From: Oscillospiraceae bacterium
GTDB taxonomy: Bacteria > Bacillota > Clostridia > Oscillospirales > Oscillospiraceae
Assembly (NCBI GenBank): GCA_902775355.1
Contig: CACYLY010000010.1
Coordinates: 1-45,028, forward strand
Reading direction: 5' to 3'
DNA: 45,028 bases
Both the position numbers and the translations under genes were made by a program. Positions 29,456 through 38,084 of the stretch are shown one piece after another (the first letter of the stretch is position 1; every line of letters begins with the position of its first letter). The notes below the pieces were generated by a model. It was given only the letters and a program-made list of their open reading frames with translations, was not told where the DNA came from and did no database searches.

Positions 29456-29485
29456 ATTATACTACAAGTCCTGGCCGTTTGTGAA
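29456..29485 (-). promoter_or_regulatory. Promoter of the coiled-coil/hexokinase operon
   Basis: On the minus strand: TTCACA (29480-29485), 18-base spacer, TATAAT (29456-29461). Divergent from the dus promoter. Confidence 0.7.
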
Positions 29486-29511
29486 GCCTTTTTCATGTCC
29501 GCACAAAAGTT

Positions 29512-29540
29512 TTGACCGCGACACGATTTTTTGTTATGCT
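29512..29540 (+). promoter_or_regulatory. Promoter of the dihydrouridine synthase gene
   Basis: TTGACC (29512-29517), 17-base spacer, TATGCT (29535-29540). The ATG is 18 bases downstream of the -10, so the leader is very short. Confidence 0.75.
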
Positions 29541-29558
29541 GTTGGAGAGGTGAAGCGC

Positions 29559-30527
29559 ATGTTCTATACCTTTGCCCCCATGGAGGGGATCACCAACAGC
29601 ATCTTTCGTCGGACCCACGCCCGTTATTTCCCGGGAACGGACCGCTATGCCGCCCCCTTCCTGGCGCCGGACGGTCAGGGCCGCATCAAGAGCGCCGCGC
29701 TGCTTGATCTGGATCCGGAGAGAAACGGCGGAATTCCGCTCCTGCCCCAGATCCTCTGCAACAGCGCCGGGGCCTTTCTGGCTTTGAGCCGGGAGCTGGC
29801 GGCCATGGGCTATACGGAGGTCAACCTGAACGCAGGCTGTCCCTCCGGCACGGTGGTGCCCAAGCACAAGGGCGCCGGAATGCTGCTGGATCTGCGGTCG
29901 CTGGACGCTTTTCTCAACGAGGTCTTCGCGCACAGCAGACTGCGCGTCTCGGTGAAGAGCCGCCTGGGTCTGGAGAGCACGGCGGAATTTCCCGCCATTC
30001 TGGAAATCTACAACCGCTATCCCCTTTCGGAGCTGATCCTGCACGCCCGGGGCCGGAATGGCCTCTATCAGAGCAGGCCGGACCTGAAGGCCTTCGCCGC
30101 CGCCTTTTTAAGCAGCCGCGCGCCCCTCTGCTACAACGGCAACATCCTCTCCCCCGCCCATCGGGACCGGGTTCTGGCTGCCGTGCCGGACCTGGAGCGG
30201 CTCATGCCAGGCCGGGGCGCTGTGGCCGATCCGGCGCTGATCCGTCAGCTCCGGGGCGGAGCGCCTCTGGAAGCGCAGGAACTCTCCGCCTTTCTGGAGG
30301 AGCTCTTCGCCGCGAACCTCGCCGCCGGGATCGGGGAGTATCACAGCTTGGGCCGGATGAAGGAGATCTGGTACTACTGCGGCCATCTTTTCCCCGGGGC
30401 CCAGCGGGAGCTGAAGCGGCTCAACAAGGCCCGCAGCGCCGGGGACTACCGCGCCGCCGCGGCTGCGCTCTTCGCCTCCGGGCGCTTCGATCCCCGGGCC
30501 CGCTTCCCCGGTGAGCTGCCGGAATGA
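29559..30527 (+). CDS. tRNA-dihydrouridine synthase
   Basis: FMN-dependent reductase that makes dihydrouridine in tRNA. 322 residues from the ATG at 29559 with GGAGAGG upstream. The TIM-barrel opening FAPMEGITNS is typical, and the catalytic cysteine is C94 in VNLNAGCPSGTV. SVKSRLG and LHARGRNGLYQ follow as FMN/tRNA-binding blocks, then YNGNI and the GRGAVADP block in place of the usual GRGA-GNPW. The C-terminal helical tRNA-binding domain is present. Dus subtype (DusA/B/C) is not assigned. It ends at a strong bidirectional terminator. Confidence 0.93.
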   Translation: MFYTFAPMEGITNSIFRRTHARYFPGTDRYAAPFLAPDGQGRIKSAALLDLDPERNGGIPLLPQILCNSAGAFLALSRELAAMGYTEVNLNAGCPSGTVVPKHKGAGMLLDLRSLDAFLNEVFAHSRLRVSVKSRLGLESTAEFPAILEIYNRYPLSELILHARGRNGLYQSRPDLKAFAAAFLSSRAPLCYNGNILSPAHRDRVLAAVPDLERLMPGRGAVADPALIRQLRGGAPLEAQELSAFLEELFAANLAAGIGEYHSLGRMKEIWYYCGHLFPGAQRELKRLNKARSAGDYRAAAAALFASGRFDPRARFPGELPE

Positions 30528-30536
30528 ATAAGCTCG

Positions 30537-30570
30537 AAAAACCCCTCCTGCCGCGGCAGGAGGGGTTTTT
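30537..30570. terminator. Bidirectional terminator between dus and the Na/Pi gene
   Basis: AAAAACCCCTCCTGCC (30537-30552), loop GC, GGCAGGAGGGGTTTTT (30555-30570). It serves both convergent genes. Confidence 0.92.
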
Positions 30571-30578
30571 CGTCCGGA

Positions 30579-32333
30579 TCAGATCTTGTACTTCTCGGCG
30601 TATTTCTGCACCATCTCCTGGAACTGCTGGCTGTGCAGCTCCTTGAGGTTGATGAGGTAGTCGTGGGTATCGAAGGAGTCCGCCTCCAGCTCGATCATGG
30701 CCACAGCCAGGTTGGAGCAGTGGTCGGCCACGCGCTCGTAGTTCGACAGGATGTCGTTGAACACGAAGCCCTGGCTGAGAGAGCAGGTGCCCTTCTGCAG
30801 GCGCTCCACATGCCGCAGCTTCATCTCTTCGCAGAGGTTGTCGATGGTCTCTTCCAGAGGCTCGACGCCCCGAGCCTTGGGGATATCCTCCTCCATGAAG
30901 GCGCTGAAGGACAGCTCCAGGATCTCCATCAGAGCGGCGGTCAGAGTCTTCAGCTCCTGCTTGGCCTGGTCGGAGAAGCGGACCTGCTTCTCCTTCATCT
31001 CCCGGGCCACCATGCCGATATTCATGGCGTGGTCGCTGATGCGCTCGAAATCGGTGAGGGTATGGAGGTATTTGGAGGCGGCTTCGTTCTGCTTGCGGTC
31101 CAGCTCGTTGGTGTTCAGCTTTACCAGATAGGTGCCCAGCTTGTCCTCATAGCGGTCGGCCAGTTCCTCAAGCTGTTCCACCTTGCGCAGGCCCGCGTCG
31201 CTGAACTCGTCCAGCAGGCCGATGGCAATCCGGATATTCTCCAGGGTGGAGCGGGCCATGGCGTTCACCGTCAGGCGGCTCTGCTCCAGAGCCAGGGCCG
31301 GGTGCTGGAGGAAGCGCTCGTCCAGCCGGTCCATCTCGCCCTCGGCGGCCTGCTCCTCCGGCTTGGGCCGGATGAAGGCGGACACCAGCTTGACCAGCAG
31401 CCGGTCCGCCGGGAGCAGCAGCGCGGCGGTGGCCACCCGGAAGAGGGTGTTCACCAGGGCGATGTTCACCGGATTCATGGTCATACTGTCGATCCCGAAG
31501 CGGAACACGGCGTTCAGCCCGTAGTACAGGCCGCCCACCACCAGGGCTCCCACGATCTCGATCACCAGGTAGGACAGGGCGGTGCGCCGGCCGTCCACCT
31601 TGGCGCCCAGGGCCGAGAGCAGCACCGGCAGCGAGGAGCCGATGGCGATGCCCAGGATCAGCGGAAAGGCGGCTTCAAACTGGATGGCGCCGGTCATGGA
31701 CAGGGCCTGCAGGATACCGACGGCAGCGGATGCGCTCTGCAGCACCGCCGTAAAGGCGGCGCCCACGATGACGCCCAGCAGCGGATTGGAGAAGGCGGTC
31801 ATCATGTCGATAAAAGCCTCGTCGTGCTTGAGAGGCTCCACCGCGCCGCTCATGTCCTGCATGCCGAACATCAGCACCGCGAAGCCCAGCAGGATATCCC
31901 CCACGTGGTGGTGCAGCTGCTTCTTGGAGAACATCCGCAGCAGGATGCCGACCACCGCCATCAGCGCGGCCAGCGTTGATGTGGAGAACAGCGTGGCCCA
32001 GCTGGAGCCGGACACGCTGGAGAGGGCAATGATCCAGCCGGTGATGCTGGTGCCGATCAGAGCGCCCTGGATCACCGGGATCGCCTGGGCCAGCTTCATC
32101 ATGCCGGAGTTCACAAAGCCCACCACCATCACCGAGGTGGCGGAGGAGGACTGGATCACGGCGGTAACGCCGGTGCCCAGCAGGGCCCCGCGCAGCGGCG
32201 TTCCGGTCAGGCGGAAGAGCACCATTTCCATCTTGTTGCCAGCCACGCGCTTCAGCCCGTCCCCCATCAGGCTCATGCCGAAGAGGAACAGGGCCACGCC
32301 GCCCAGCAGCGCCAGAACATTGGAGATACTCAA
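30579..32333 (-). CDS. Na+/phosphate cotransporter family protein with PhoU-like domain
   Basis: 584 residues. The N-terminal half (about 1-315) has two inverted Na/Pi cotransporter repeats with signature pairs QSSSATS (61-67) and QSASA (199-203) and about eight membrane segments. The C-terminal half (about 340-560) is a helical PhoU-like domain (IRIAIGLLDEFSD, FERISDHAMNIG, NYERVADHCSNLA). The start is a TTG at 32333 with AGGAG upstream; no ATG is available nearby. It probably carries out sodium-coupled phosphate movement at the plasma membrane, with the PhoU-like domain inside. Transport direction and regulation are not evident. It is a single-gene unit with its own promoter. Confidence 0.93.
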   Translation of the reverse strand: MSISNVLALLGGVALFLFGMSLMGDGLKRVAGNKMEMVLFRLTGTPLRGALLGTGVTAVIQSSSATSVMVVGFVNSGMMKLAQAIPVIQGALIGTSITGWIIALSSVSGSSWATLFSTSTLAALMAVVGILLRMFSKKQLHHHVGDILLGFAVLMFGMQDMSGAVEPLKHDEAFIDMMTAFSNPLLGVIVGAAFTAVLQSASAAVGILQALSMTGAIQFEAAFPLILGIAIGSSLPVLLSALGAKVDGRRTALSYLVIEIVGALVVGGLYYGLNAVFRFGIDSMTMNPVNIALVNTLFRVATAALLLPADRLLVKLVSAFIRPKPEEQAAEGEMDRLDERFLQHPALALEQSRLTVNAMARSTLENIRIAIGLLDEFSDAGLRKVEQLEELADRYEDKLGTYLVKLNTNELDRKQNEAASKYLHTLTDFERISDHAMNIGMVAREMKEKQVRFSDQAKQELKTLTAALMEILELSFSAFMEEDIPKARGVEPLEETIDNLCEEMKLRHVERLQKGTCSLSQGFVFNDILSNYERVADHCSNLAVAMIELEADSFDTHDYLINLKELHSQQFQEMVQKYAEKYKI

Positions 32334-32365
32334 GGCAAATCACTCCTTTGCCTATATTTTCCTAA

Positions 32366-32394
32366 TTTATAGTATAACACAGGGTTATCCGCAA
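32366..32394 (-). promoter_or_regulatory. Promoter of the Na/Pi cotransporter gene
   Basis: On the minus strand: TTGCGG (32389-32394), 17-base spacer, TATAAA (32366-32371). Confidence 0.65.
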
Positions 32395-32479
32395 AGCAAG
32401 CTTTCCTTTCCCGCCGGGCGCGAATAGAAAATGCTGGCTTTTTTCGTCGTTCTGCGCTACAATCCTCTCGGGTGATGCT

Positions 32480-33118
32480 ATGAACGTCGTCTATGAAGAC
32501 GCGGATCTCATCCTCTGTGAAAAGCCCGCCGGCGTCCTTTCCGAGGAGGGCGGCATGCCCGCGCTGCTGCGGGCGGAGCTGGGGGCGGAGGAGATCTACT
32601 GCGTCCACCGGCTGGATAAGGAAACCGGTGGGCTGATGGTCTACGCCAGGACCGGCAAGGCCGCGGCGGCCCTCTCCGCCTTGATCGCGGAGGGCCGGCT
32701 GCACAAGGAATACTGGACCGTCCTGGAGGGCGAGGCCCCGGAGGAGGGCGTCCTGCGGGATCTGCTGTACCGGGACGCGGCCAAAAACAAATCCTACGTG
32801 GTGCGGCGGATGCGCCGGGGCGTGCGGGAGGCGGAGCTCTCCTTCCGAAGGGAAGCCTGCCGGGAGGGACTGAGCCTGCTGCGGGTGACGCTGAAAACCG
32901 GCCGGAGCCACCAGATCCGGGTGCAGTTCGCCTCCCGGAAGCTGCCCGTGGTGGGCGACCGGAAGTACGGCAGCACGCACCGGGACTGCGGCCTGGCCCT
33001 CTGGTCCGCTGCCCTGCGCTTTCCCCACCCGAGAGACGGCAGGTCCGTTTCCCGGGAACTGAGGCCGCCCGGGACCTGGCCCTGGACGCTGTTTTCCGAT
33101 ATTCTCGAAGCAAACTGA
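32480..33118 (+). CDS. RluA-family pseudouridine synthase, short form
   Basis: 212 residues forming only the catalytic domain, with no S4 RNA-binding domain. Active-site motif HRLDKETGGLMVYA with catalytic D46; other RluA blocks are LCEKPAGVLS (12-21), HKEYW, and the late KTGRSHQIRVQFA with GDRKYG. Target RNA cannot be assigned. The ribosome binding site is weak. A TACAAT box (32458-32463) lies 16 bases upstream but without a good -35. prmA follows after 12 bases, so the two are probably cotranscribed. Confidence 0.9.
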   Translation: MNVVYEDADLILCEKPAGVLSEEGGMPALLRAELGAEEIYCVHRLDKETGGLMVYARTGKAAAALSALIAEGRLHKEYWTVLEGEAPEEGVLRDLLYRDAAKNKSYVVRRMRRGVREAELSFRREACREGLSLLRVTLKTGRSHQIRVQFASRKLPVVGDRKYGSTHRDCGLALWSAALRFPHPRDGRSVSRELRPPGTWPWTLFSDILEAN

Positions 33119-33130
33119 CAGGAGGACAAT

Positions 33131-34048
33131 ATGCGCTATATCGAAGTGATCGTGGACACCCCCGCCAAGGACATCGACCGCCGCTGCGAGGAGATGAGCG
33201 CCATGGGCGTGGGCGGCTTTGTCATCGAAAACGAGGAGGATTTCCGGAACTTTCTGGAGCACAACCACGCCTATTGGGACTATGTGGACGAGGAGCTGGA
33301 GCAGAAGTACGCCGGGCTCAGCCGCATCAAGTGCTACCTGACCGACGACGAGGCCGGACAGGACAGTCTGCGGCAGATCCGGGCGGCCTACGGGAAGGTC
33401 AGCGTCAGCTATGTGGAGGACAGCGACTGGGAAAACAACTGGCGGGAGTATTACAAGCCCATCGAGGTGGGCGAAAAGCTGGTGGTGGTCCCGGAGTGGG
33501 AGCCCATCCCCGAGGACGGGCGGATCCCTCTGCGGCTGGACCCGGGCCTGATCTTCGGCACCGGCAGTCACGCCACCACCCGCCTGTGCCTGGCGGCGCT
33601 TGAGCGTTATGTAAACCAAAACACCCGGGTGCTGGATCTGGGCTGCGGCAGCGGCATCCTGGGCATCGGCGCCCTGGTGCTGGGGGCGAAAAGCTGCCTG
33701 GGCTGCGACATCGACCCCAAGGCGCCGGACGTGGTCCGCGCCAACGCCGCGCTGAACGGCATCGGACCGGAGCGGCTGCAGGTCTGCGCCGGGGACATCC
33801 TCACAGACTCCTCCCTGCGCCGCAGCTTCGGCGGGGGCTACGATCTGGTGCTCTCCAACATCGTTTCCGACGTGATCATCCCCCTGGCCCGCTATGTCCG
33901 CTCCTTCCTGACCCCCGGCGGGCTCTGGATCAGCTCCGGGATCATCGAGGGGCGGCAGAACGAGGTCCGCGCCGCCATCGAGCAGGCAGGCTTCACGATC
34001 GTCGCCCACAGCAGCGAAGACGAGTGGCACAGCTTTACAGCGAAATAA
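33131..34048 (+). CDS. prmA: Ribosomal protein L11 methyltransferase
   Basis: SAM-dependent trimethylation of ribosomal protein L11. 305 residues. An N-terminal L11-recognition domain (1-95) is followed by a Rossmann methyltransferase domain. The PrmA signature is FGTGSHATTRLCL (142-154) and the SAM-binding loop is LDLGCGSGILGIGA (168-181). The acidic ribose-binding turn is GCDIDPKA, and SNIVSDVI takes the place of the usual SNILA-type motif. The ribosome binding site AGGAGG is six bases before the ATG. Its gene partner is the RluA-like synthase, and a terminator follows. The rsmE gene often found next to prmA is absent. Confidence 0.95.
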   Translation: MRYIEVIVDTPAKDIDRRCEEMSAMGVGGFVIENEEDFRNFLEHNHAYWDYVDEELEQKYAGLSRIKCYLTDDEAGQDSLRQIRAAYGKVSVSYVEDSDWENNWREYYKPIEVGEKLVVVPEWEPIPEDGRIPLRLDPGLIFGTGSHATTRLCLAALERYVNQNTRVLDLGCGSGILGIGALVLGAKSCLGCDIDPKAPDVVRANAALNGIGPERLQVCAGDILTDSSLRRSFGGGYDLVLSNIVSDVIIPLARYVRSFLTPGGLWISSGIIEGRQNEVRAAIEQAGFTIVAHSSEDEWHSFTAK

Positions 34049-34054
34049 TATTTC

Positions 34055-34084
34055 GGCGGAGAGGACGCTTCCTCTCCGCCTTTT
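34055..34084 (+). terminator. Intrinsic terminator of the rluA-like/prmA pair
   Basis: GGCGGAGAGGA (34055-34065), loop CGCT, TCCTCTCCGCC (34070-34080), then TTTT and further T-rich sequence. Confidence 0.88.
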
Positions 34085-34155
34085 CCGCCTTTTCCGTCTT
34101 TTCCCTCCCCGGAACAAATTCGGCGTTCTATCGTCAGATCAATCGAGCACAGCGC

Positions 34156-34776
34156 TCAGGCCCCCTGCCTATGCAGCCAATCCAGGGCATCGGAGAGGGT
34201 GCCCAGCCGGTCGATGAGGCCCAGGCGCACCGCGTCCTCCCCGCTGAGGATGCTGCCCACGTCGTTGGCCAGCTCGTCGGTGTTGGTCATGAGGCGCACA
34301 TAGTCCTCCCGGGAGATCCGGGAGTGCTCTGTGACGAAGCGGACGATCCGGTCCTGGATCCGGGCGAAGTAATTGTAGGTCTGAGGCACGCCGATGACCA
34401 CGCCGTTCAGGCGCACCGGGTGGATGGTCATGGCGGCGGAGGGCGCGATCATGCTGCAGCGGGCGGCCACGGCCAGGGGCACGCCGATGCTGTGTCCTCC
34501 GCCCAGCACCAGAGAGACCGTGGGCGTCTTCATGCCCGCGATCATCTCCGCGATGGCAAGGCCTGCCTCCACGTCCCCGCCCATGGTGTTCAGCAGGATC
34601 AGCACGCCCCGGATCTCCGGGCTCTCCTCCATGGCGGCCAGCAGGGGCAGGATGTGCTCGTACTTGGTGGCCTTGGCGTCCTCCGGCAGGACCTGATGCC
34701 CCTCGATCTGCCCCACGATGGTCAGGCAGTGGACGCCGCCCTGCCGCACCGCGCCCAGCTCTTTCAATTCTTCCAT
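34156..34776 (-). CDS. ClpP-fold protease, TepA-like
   Basis: 206 residues with the ClpP/crotonase-type fold. The active-site serine is S96 in LGGGHSIGVP and the histidine is H119 in MTIHPVRLNG, in the spacing of ClpP-like proteases. LLNTMGGDVEAGLAIAEMI is the conserved oxyanion-side helix. The family resembles Bacillus TepA/YmfB, linked there to export and spore-coat peptide turnover rather than to ClpX/ClpC. The start is the ATG at 34776 with GGTGATT upstream. It lies 42 bases after the radical-SAM gene; the gap holds a CCCGGG-based hairpin (34787-34808) without a U-run, so cotranscription is possible. Confidence 0.85.
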   Translation of the reverse strand: MEELKELGAVRQGGVHCLTIVGQIEGHQVLPEDAKATKYEHILPLLAAMEESPEIRGVLILLNTMGGDVEAGLAIAEMIAGMKTPTVSLVLGGGHSIGVPLAVAARCSMIAPSAAMTIHPVRLNGVVIGVPQTYNYFARIQDRIVRFVTEHSRISREDYVRLMTNTDELANDVGSILSGEDAVRLGLIDRLGTLSDALDWLHRQGA

Positions 34777-34818
34777 GCAATCACCGCCCGGGACTATTGT
34801 GCCCGGGTGGCGTGTTCT

Positions 34819-35838
34819 TTATGTCTGGTTTTCCAGCTGCCGGTTCAGCAGATAGATTCGGTAGTCTCCCTCATCAAAAACCCTCTCCGAATCGGGATCA
34901 CCCCAGCGCCGCACCAGCTCGCCCAGGCTGATCTCCCGAGCGGTCCTGAGCGCGGGGGTGTCCTGCTGCTCGATCCGGCGCAGCAGCTCCTCCACAGGCT
35001 CGGTCTTCAGATTGCCGACGGCCCATTCGGGCCGCATATGGGTGTAGTTGAAAAACAGCTCGTATCGATTGGACACGTAGAGCACCAGCTCCTCCCCCTG
35101 GGGAAAGCTTATGTGAGACGGATCGTCCTTCCATTTTTCGCAGAGCTCCGCCTCGGTTTGGAGCCTGTCCGCATCCAGGTAGAAGGGGAGCAGCGTCTCC
35201 GGAATGTGGTCCCGGGTGATCCGGATTGGATAGAGCTTGCGGTTTTCCCCGTCGCAGCTGCCCTCGTGGACGAAGAAGCGGAAGGTGCCGCCGATCTCCT
35301 GGCAGCGGCGGGAGAGCTCCAGCTCCCGGCTCAGGTGCAGCAGCTCTACCAGCTCCAGCCGGTTCTCCTCGTTGAGAAAGCCCTGCCAGCGGGGGCAGAT
35401 CCCGTTTTCCAGCAGGATCTCCGTGGCCCGCAGCAGCTCCCGAAAGGCGCCCCTGCGGCCCACATAGCGGTCTGTGGTCTGCTCCAGGCCGAAGAAACTC
35501 AGCTGGACGCATTTCACGTTCAGTTCCTTCAGAAAGCGCACATAGTCCGGATCCCGCACCAGATGCCAGAAGCTGGCCAGCTCGAAGCGCTCCGGGACGG
35601 CGTTTACAGACAGGGCCTTGTCCCGCTCCCAGCGGGCCCGGTAGTCCGGGCAGAAGTCCGGCTCCCGCAGCCAGCTGTAAAAGGCGATGCGGTCAAAGTA
35701 CGGCTGGAAGCGCTCCACGATCCAGGCGTCCGCCTCCGGCTCCATGGGCAAGTTCGGCATATGCCCCAGCCAGCAATGCAGGCAGCGGTTCGGGCAGCCG
35801 TACAGATCCACCGCCAGGCTCAGAAAGCGCGACTTCAT
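34819..35838 (-). CDS. Radical SAM protein of unknown substrate
   Basis: 339 residues from the ATG at 35838 (MKSRFLSLAVDLYGCPNRC). An earlier in-frame start would add 32 residues overlapping the preceding gene. The [4Fe-4S] cluster motif is CPNRCLHC, C-x3-C-x2-C with C15, C19 and C22. A TIM-barrel-like body follows with KCVQLSFFGLEQTTDRYVG (a radical-SAM beta strand and loop) and the LLRATEILLENGICPRWQGF helix. No second cluster (SPASM) cysteine array is seen. The start overlaps the stop of the small membrane protein by four bases (ATGA). Its role and partner are unknown. Confidence 0.85.
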   Translation of the reverse strand: MKSRFLSLAVDLYGCPNRCLHCWLGHMPNLPMEPEADAWIVERFQPYFDRIAFYSWLREPDFCPDYRARWERDKALSVNAVPERFELASFWHLVRDPDYVRFLKELNVKCVQLSFFGLEQTTDRYVGRRGAFRELLRATEILLENGICPRWQGFLNEENRLELVELLHLSRELELSRRCQEIGGTFRFFVHEGSCDGENRKLYPIRITRDHIPETLLPFYLDADRLQTEAELCEKWKDDPSHISFPQGEELVLYVSNRYELFFNYTHMRPEWAVGNLKTEPVEELLRRIEQQDTPALRTAREISLGELVRRWGDPDSERVFDEGDYRIYLLNRQLENQT

Positions 35839-36317
35839 TTCTCCTCTTCCTCTTCGTTTTCGTTCTCTTCCTTCTCCAGCTGCTCCTGCCTTTTTTTCAT
35901 CTGCTTGGCGGAGATGGAAAGGGCGCAGAAGCAAATCGCAAAGATGATGCCGCCGGAAATCAGAGCTCCGGCCGCCGCGCCCAGGGGCTTATCGGGAAAG
36001 TTCTTCCAGATGGAGAAAAACATCAGGACCCCGAAGGCCAGGCCGGCGACCAGAGAGGCCAGCAGATTGGTTTTCCTGTCGGGCTTCAGCTGCCGGTCCC
36101 AGATGCCCTGCTTCAGGCAGGAGCTCCAGATATACAGGCAGAGCGCCATGAAAACGATCCACTCCCCGGCCAGCAGCTTCATATCAAAGCCGTAAACGAT
36201 CAGCTGCACGGCCATGGCGATCAGCAGGCCCCAGAAGGCCAGCCAGCAGCCGTTATGCTCGATTTTCAGCAGCGCCTGCTCCTGGCGCTCGTCCAGATTG
36301 CTCTTTCTCTCTTTCAT
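35835..36317 (-). CDS. Small four-helix membrane protein following an HTH regulator
   Basis: 160 residues from the ATG at 36317. It opens with KERKSNLDERQEQALLKIE, a soluble N-terminus with a DERQ motif, then has four hydrophobic segments (about 24-43, 49-66, 85-104, 112-133) and a highly charged tail ending in EEEENEE-like glutamate runs. Similar HTH-plus-membrane-protein pairs (DUF6773/DUF2178-like) are common in Clostridia; that family name is a suggestion only. It overlaps the HTH gene by four bases and the radical-SAM gene by four bases. Confidence 0.8.
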   Translation of the reverse strand: MKERKSNLDERQEQALLKIEHNGCWLAFWGLLIAMAVQLIVYGFDMKLLAGEWIVFMALCLYIWSSCLKQGIWDRQLKPDRKTNLLASLVAGLAFGVLMFFSIWKNFPDKPLGAAAGALISGGIIFAICFCALSISAKQMKKRQEQLEKEENENEEEEEK

Positions 36318-36517
36318 TTCTCTTCCTCCTCCCAGAAGATGTCGTTCAAGGTCACGCCCAGGGCTCTGCAGATCGCAAGGCAGAGCTTGATGGAGGGATT
36401 GAACTCCCCCGCTTCGATCAGGCCGATGGTCTGCCGGGTCACGCCCACCATTTTCGCCAGCTCCGTTTGCGAAAGCTCCAGCTCGATCCGGCGGAATTTC
36501 ATTTTCAGATTGCGCAA
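36314..36517 (-). CDS. Xre-family HTH regulator
   Basis: 67-residue single-domain helix-turn-helix protein: LSQTELAKMVGVTRQTIGLIE is the HTH core, followed by the family tail SIKLCLAICRALGVTLNDIFW. The start is a TTG at 36517, supported by AGGGAGG eight bases upstream; the internal ATG five codons later is too far away. It overlaps the membrane protein gene by ATGA. Direct repeats around its promoter suggest autoregulation. Confidence 0.9.
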   Translation of the reverse strand: MRNLKMKFRRIELELSQTELAKMVGVTRQTIGLIEAGEFNPSIKLCLAICRALGVTLNDIFWEEEEK

Positions 36518-36541
36518 ACAAATCGCCTCCCTACGCTTGGG

Positions 36542-36584
36542 AGTGTATCACTTCGCCTTGCGTTTGTCAAGTATATTTTGCGTT
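36542..36584 (-). promoter_or_regulatory. Promoter and candidate operator of the HTH operon
   Basis: On the minus strand: TTGACA (36565-36570), 17-base spacer, TACACT (36542-36547). The heptamer AACGCAA occurs twice, complement of 36558-36564 and 36578-36584, 20 bases apart on either side of the -35, a spacing that suits binding on one DNA face. Confidence 0.65.
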
Positions 36585-36636
36585 ATATTTTTATATTTTC
36601 CTTCTGTTTGGAATTGTTGACCTCTGTATCGTCAAA

Positions 36637-36669
36637 GGAAGCTCCCGGACTTGCGTCCCGGGAGCTTCC
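36637..36669. terminator. Hairpin terminating the prfA operon
   Basis: Twelve-pair stem GGAAGCTCCCGG (36637-36648) / CCGGGAGCTTCC (36658-36669) with a nine-base loop and short T-tracts on both sides. It lies 33 bases after the aminopeptidase stop on the minus strand. Confidence 0.75.
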
Positions 36670-36701
36670 TTTGATTCTTTCTTCTTGTGGGGGAATGCGT
36701 C

Positions 36702-38084
36702 TTACTTGTCCGCGTAGGCGGCCAGGACGCCCTTGTAGGTCATGTAGCAGTCAAACTTGGCGACTACCTCGAAGGGCGCGTGCATGCTCAGAACGGGCAC
36801 GCCCGCGTCGATGGTGTCGATATTGCGGTTGGCCATGAACTTGGCGATGGTGCCGCCGCCGCCCTGGTCCACCTTGCCCAGCTCCGCCATCTGCCATACC
36901 ACGCCCTCCCGCTCAAAGAGGCGGCGCAGATAGGCAACGATCTCGGCGGAGGCGTCGCTGGTGCCGCCCTTGCCCCGGGCGCCGGTGAACTTGCAGATGG
37001 CCATGCCGTAGTTGATCTTGGAGTCGCTGCGCTTCTCGGAGACCTCGGGGTACAGGGGATCGAAGGCGTTGGAAACGTCGGCGGAGAGGCAGAAGCTCTT
37101 CTCATAGCAGCGGCGCAGCGCCACGTCCTGGCTCTCGCACAGGTCCTTCATGAACACATCGAAGCAGGCGGACTGCATGCCGGTGACGCCGTCGGACCCG
37201 GTCTCCTCCTTGTCGGCCAGGATGCACACGCAGGTGCGCTCCGGCTCCTCCACGTCGAACAGGGCCTTCAGCTCGGCGTAGGCGCAGACCCGGTCGTCGT
37301 GGCCGTAGCCGCCGATGAGGGAGCGGTCCAGGCCCACCTCGCACACGTCAAAGGCGGGGACCACGGCCAGCTCCGCGGAGAGGAAGTCCTCCTCGGTGAT
37401 GCCGTACATGTCGTTGAGGATGCTCATGACCGCCAGCTTCACCCGGTCCTTGCCGTCGTCGGCATAGGGGGTGGAGCCCAGGAGGATGTTGAGGCCCTCG
37501 CCGGTGAAGCCCTCGGCCAGGGTCTTCTTCATCTGATCGGCAGCCAGGTGGGGCAGCAGGTCGGTGATGACGAACTTGGGCTCGTCTTTCTCCCGGCCGA
37601 TGACCACGTTGACCACTTCCCCGCTCTTCAGCGCCACGGCGCCGTGGAGCTCCAGGGGGATGGTGACCCACTGGTACTTTTTGATGCCGCCGTAATAGTG
37701 AGTCTTGAAGTAAGCCAGCTCGTCCTGCTCATAGAGGGTGACCTGCTTGAGGTCGATCCGCGGAGCGTCCACATGGGCTCCGGCGATGACCGCGCCCTCG
37801 CTGAGGGGCTTCTTGCCGATGACCGCCAGGATCAGGGCCTTGCCGCGGTTGTTCTTGTAGATCTTGTCGCCGGGCTTGAGGCTCATGCCGGGCACGTACT
37901 CCACATAGCCCCGCTTCTCGGCCAGGGCGATGGCGTTGGCCACGGCCTCCCGCTCCATGCGGGAGGAGTCCAGATACTCCATGTAGCCCTTGCAGTAGTC
38001 CTCAACCTTCAGGCGCTCCTCGGTGTCGATCAGGTCATAGCCGTTCTTCTGCTCGTAGAAAAGCTTGCTTCTCAGTTCATCCAT
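36702..38084 (-). CDS. M18 family aminopeptidase
   Basis: Cytoplasmic metallo-aminopeptidase of the aspartyl aminopeptidase / aminopeptidase I family, 460 residues from the ATG at 38084 with AGGAG upstream. Metal and catalytic residues: H104 and D106 in AGAHVDAPR, the GHDDRVCA block (D263/D264), E293/E294 in DKEETGSDG, and a final SMHAPFE histidine. All are in the order expected for M18. The first codons overlap the last eight bases of the TsaC-CoaE gene in another frame, so translation is probably coupled. It is the last gene of the prfA operon. Confidence 0.93.
   Translation of the reverse strand: MDELRSKLFYEQKNGYDLIDTEERLKVEDYCKGYMEYLDSSRMEREAVANAIALAEKRGYVEYVPGMSLKPGDKIYKNNRGKALILAVIGKKPLSEGAVIAGAHVDAPRIDLKQVTLYEQDELAYFKTHYYGGIKKYQWVTIPLELHGAVALKSGEVVNVVIGREKDEPKFVITDLLPHLAADQMKKTLAEGFTGEGLNILLGSTPYADDGKDRVKLAVMSILNDMYGITEEDFLSAELAVVPAFDVCEVGLDRSLIGGYGHDDRVCAYAELKALFDVEEPERTCVCILADKEETGSDGVTGMQSACFDVFMKDLCESQDVALRRCYEKSFCLSADVSNAFDPLYPEVSEKRSDSKINYGMAICKFTGARGKGGTSDASAEIVAYLRRLFEREGVVWQMAELGKVDQGGGGTIAKFMANRNIDTIDAGVPVLSMHAPFEVVAKFDCYMTYKGVLAAYADK

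Noticed and set aside
32330-34117. A 595-codon minus-strand frame opposite the rluA-like gene and prmA
   Set aside because: Antisense shadow; prmA and the pseudouridine synthase on the plus strand carry all family motifs.
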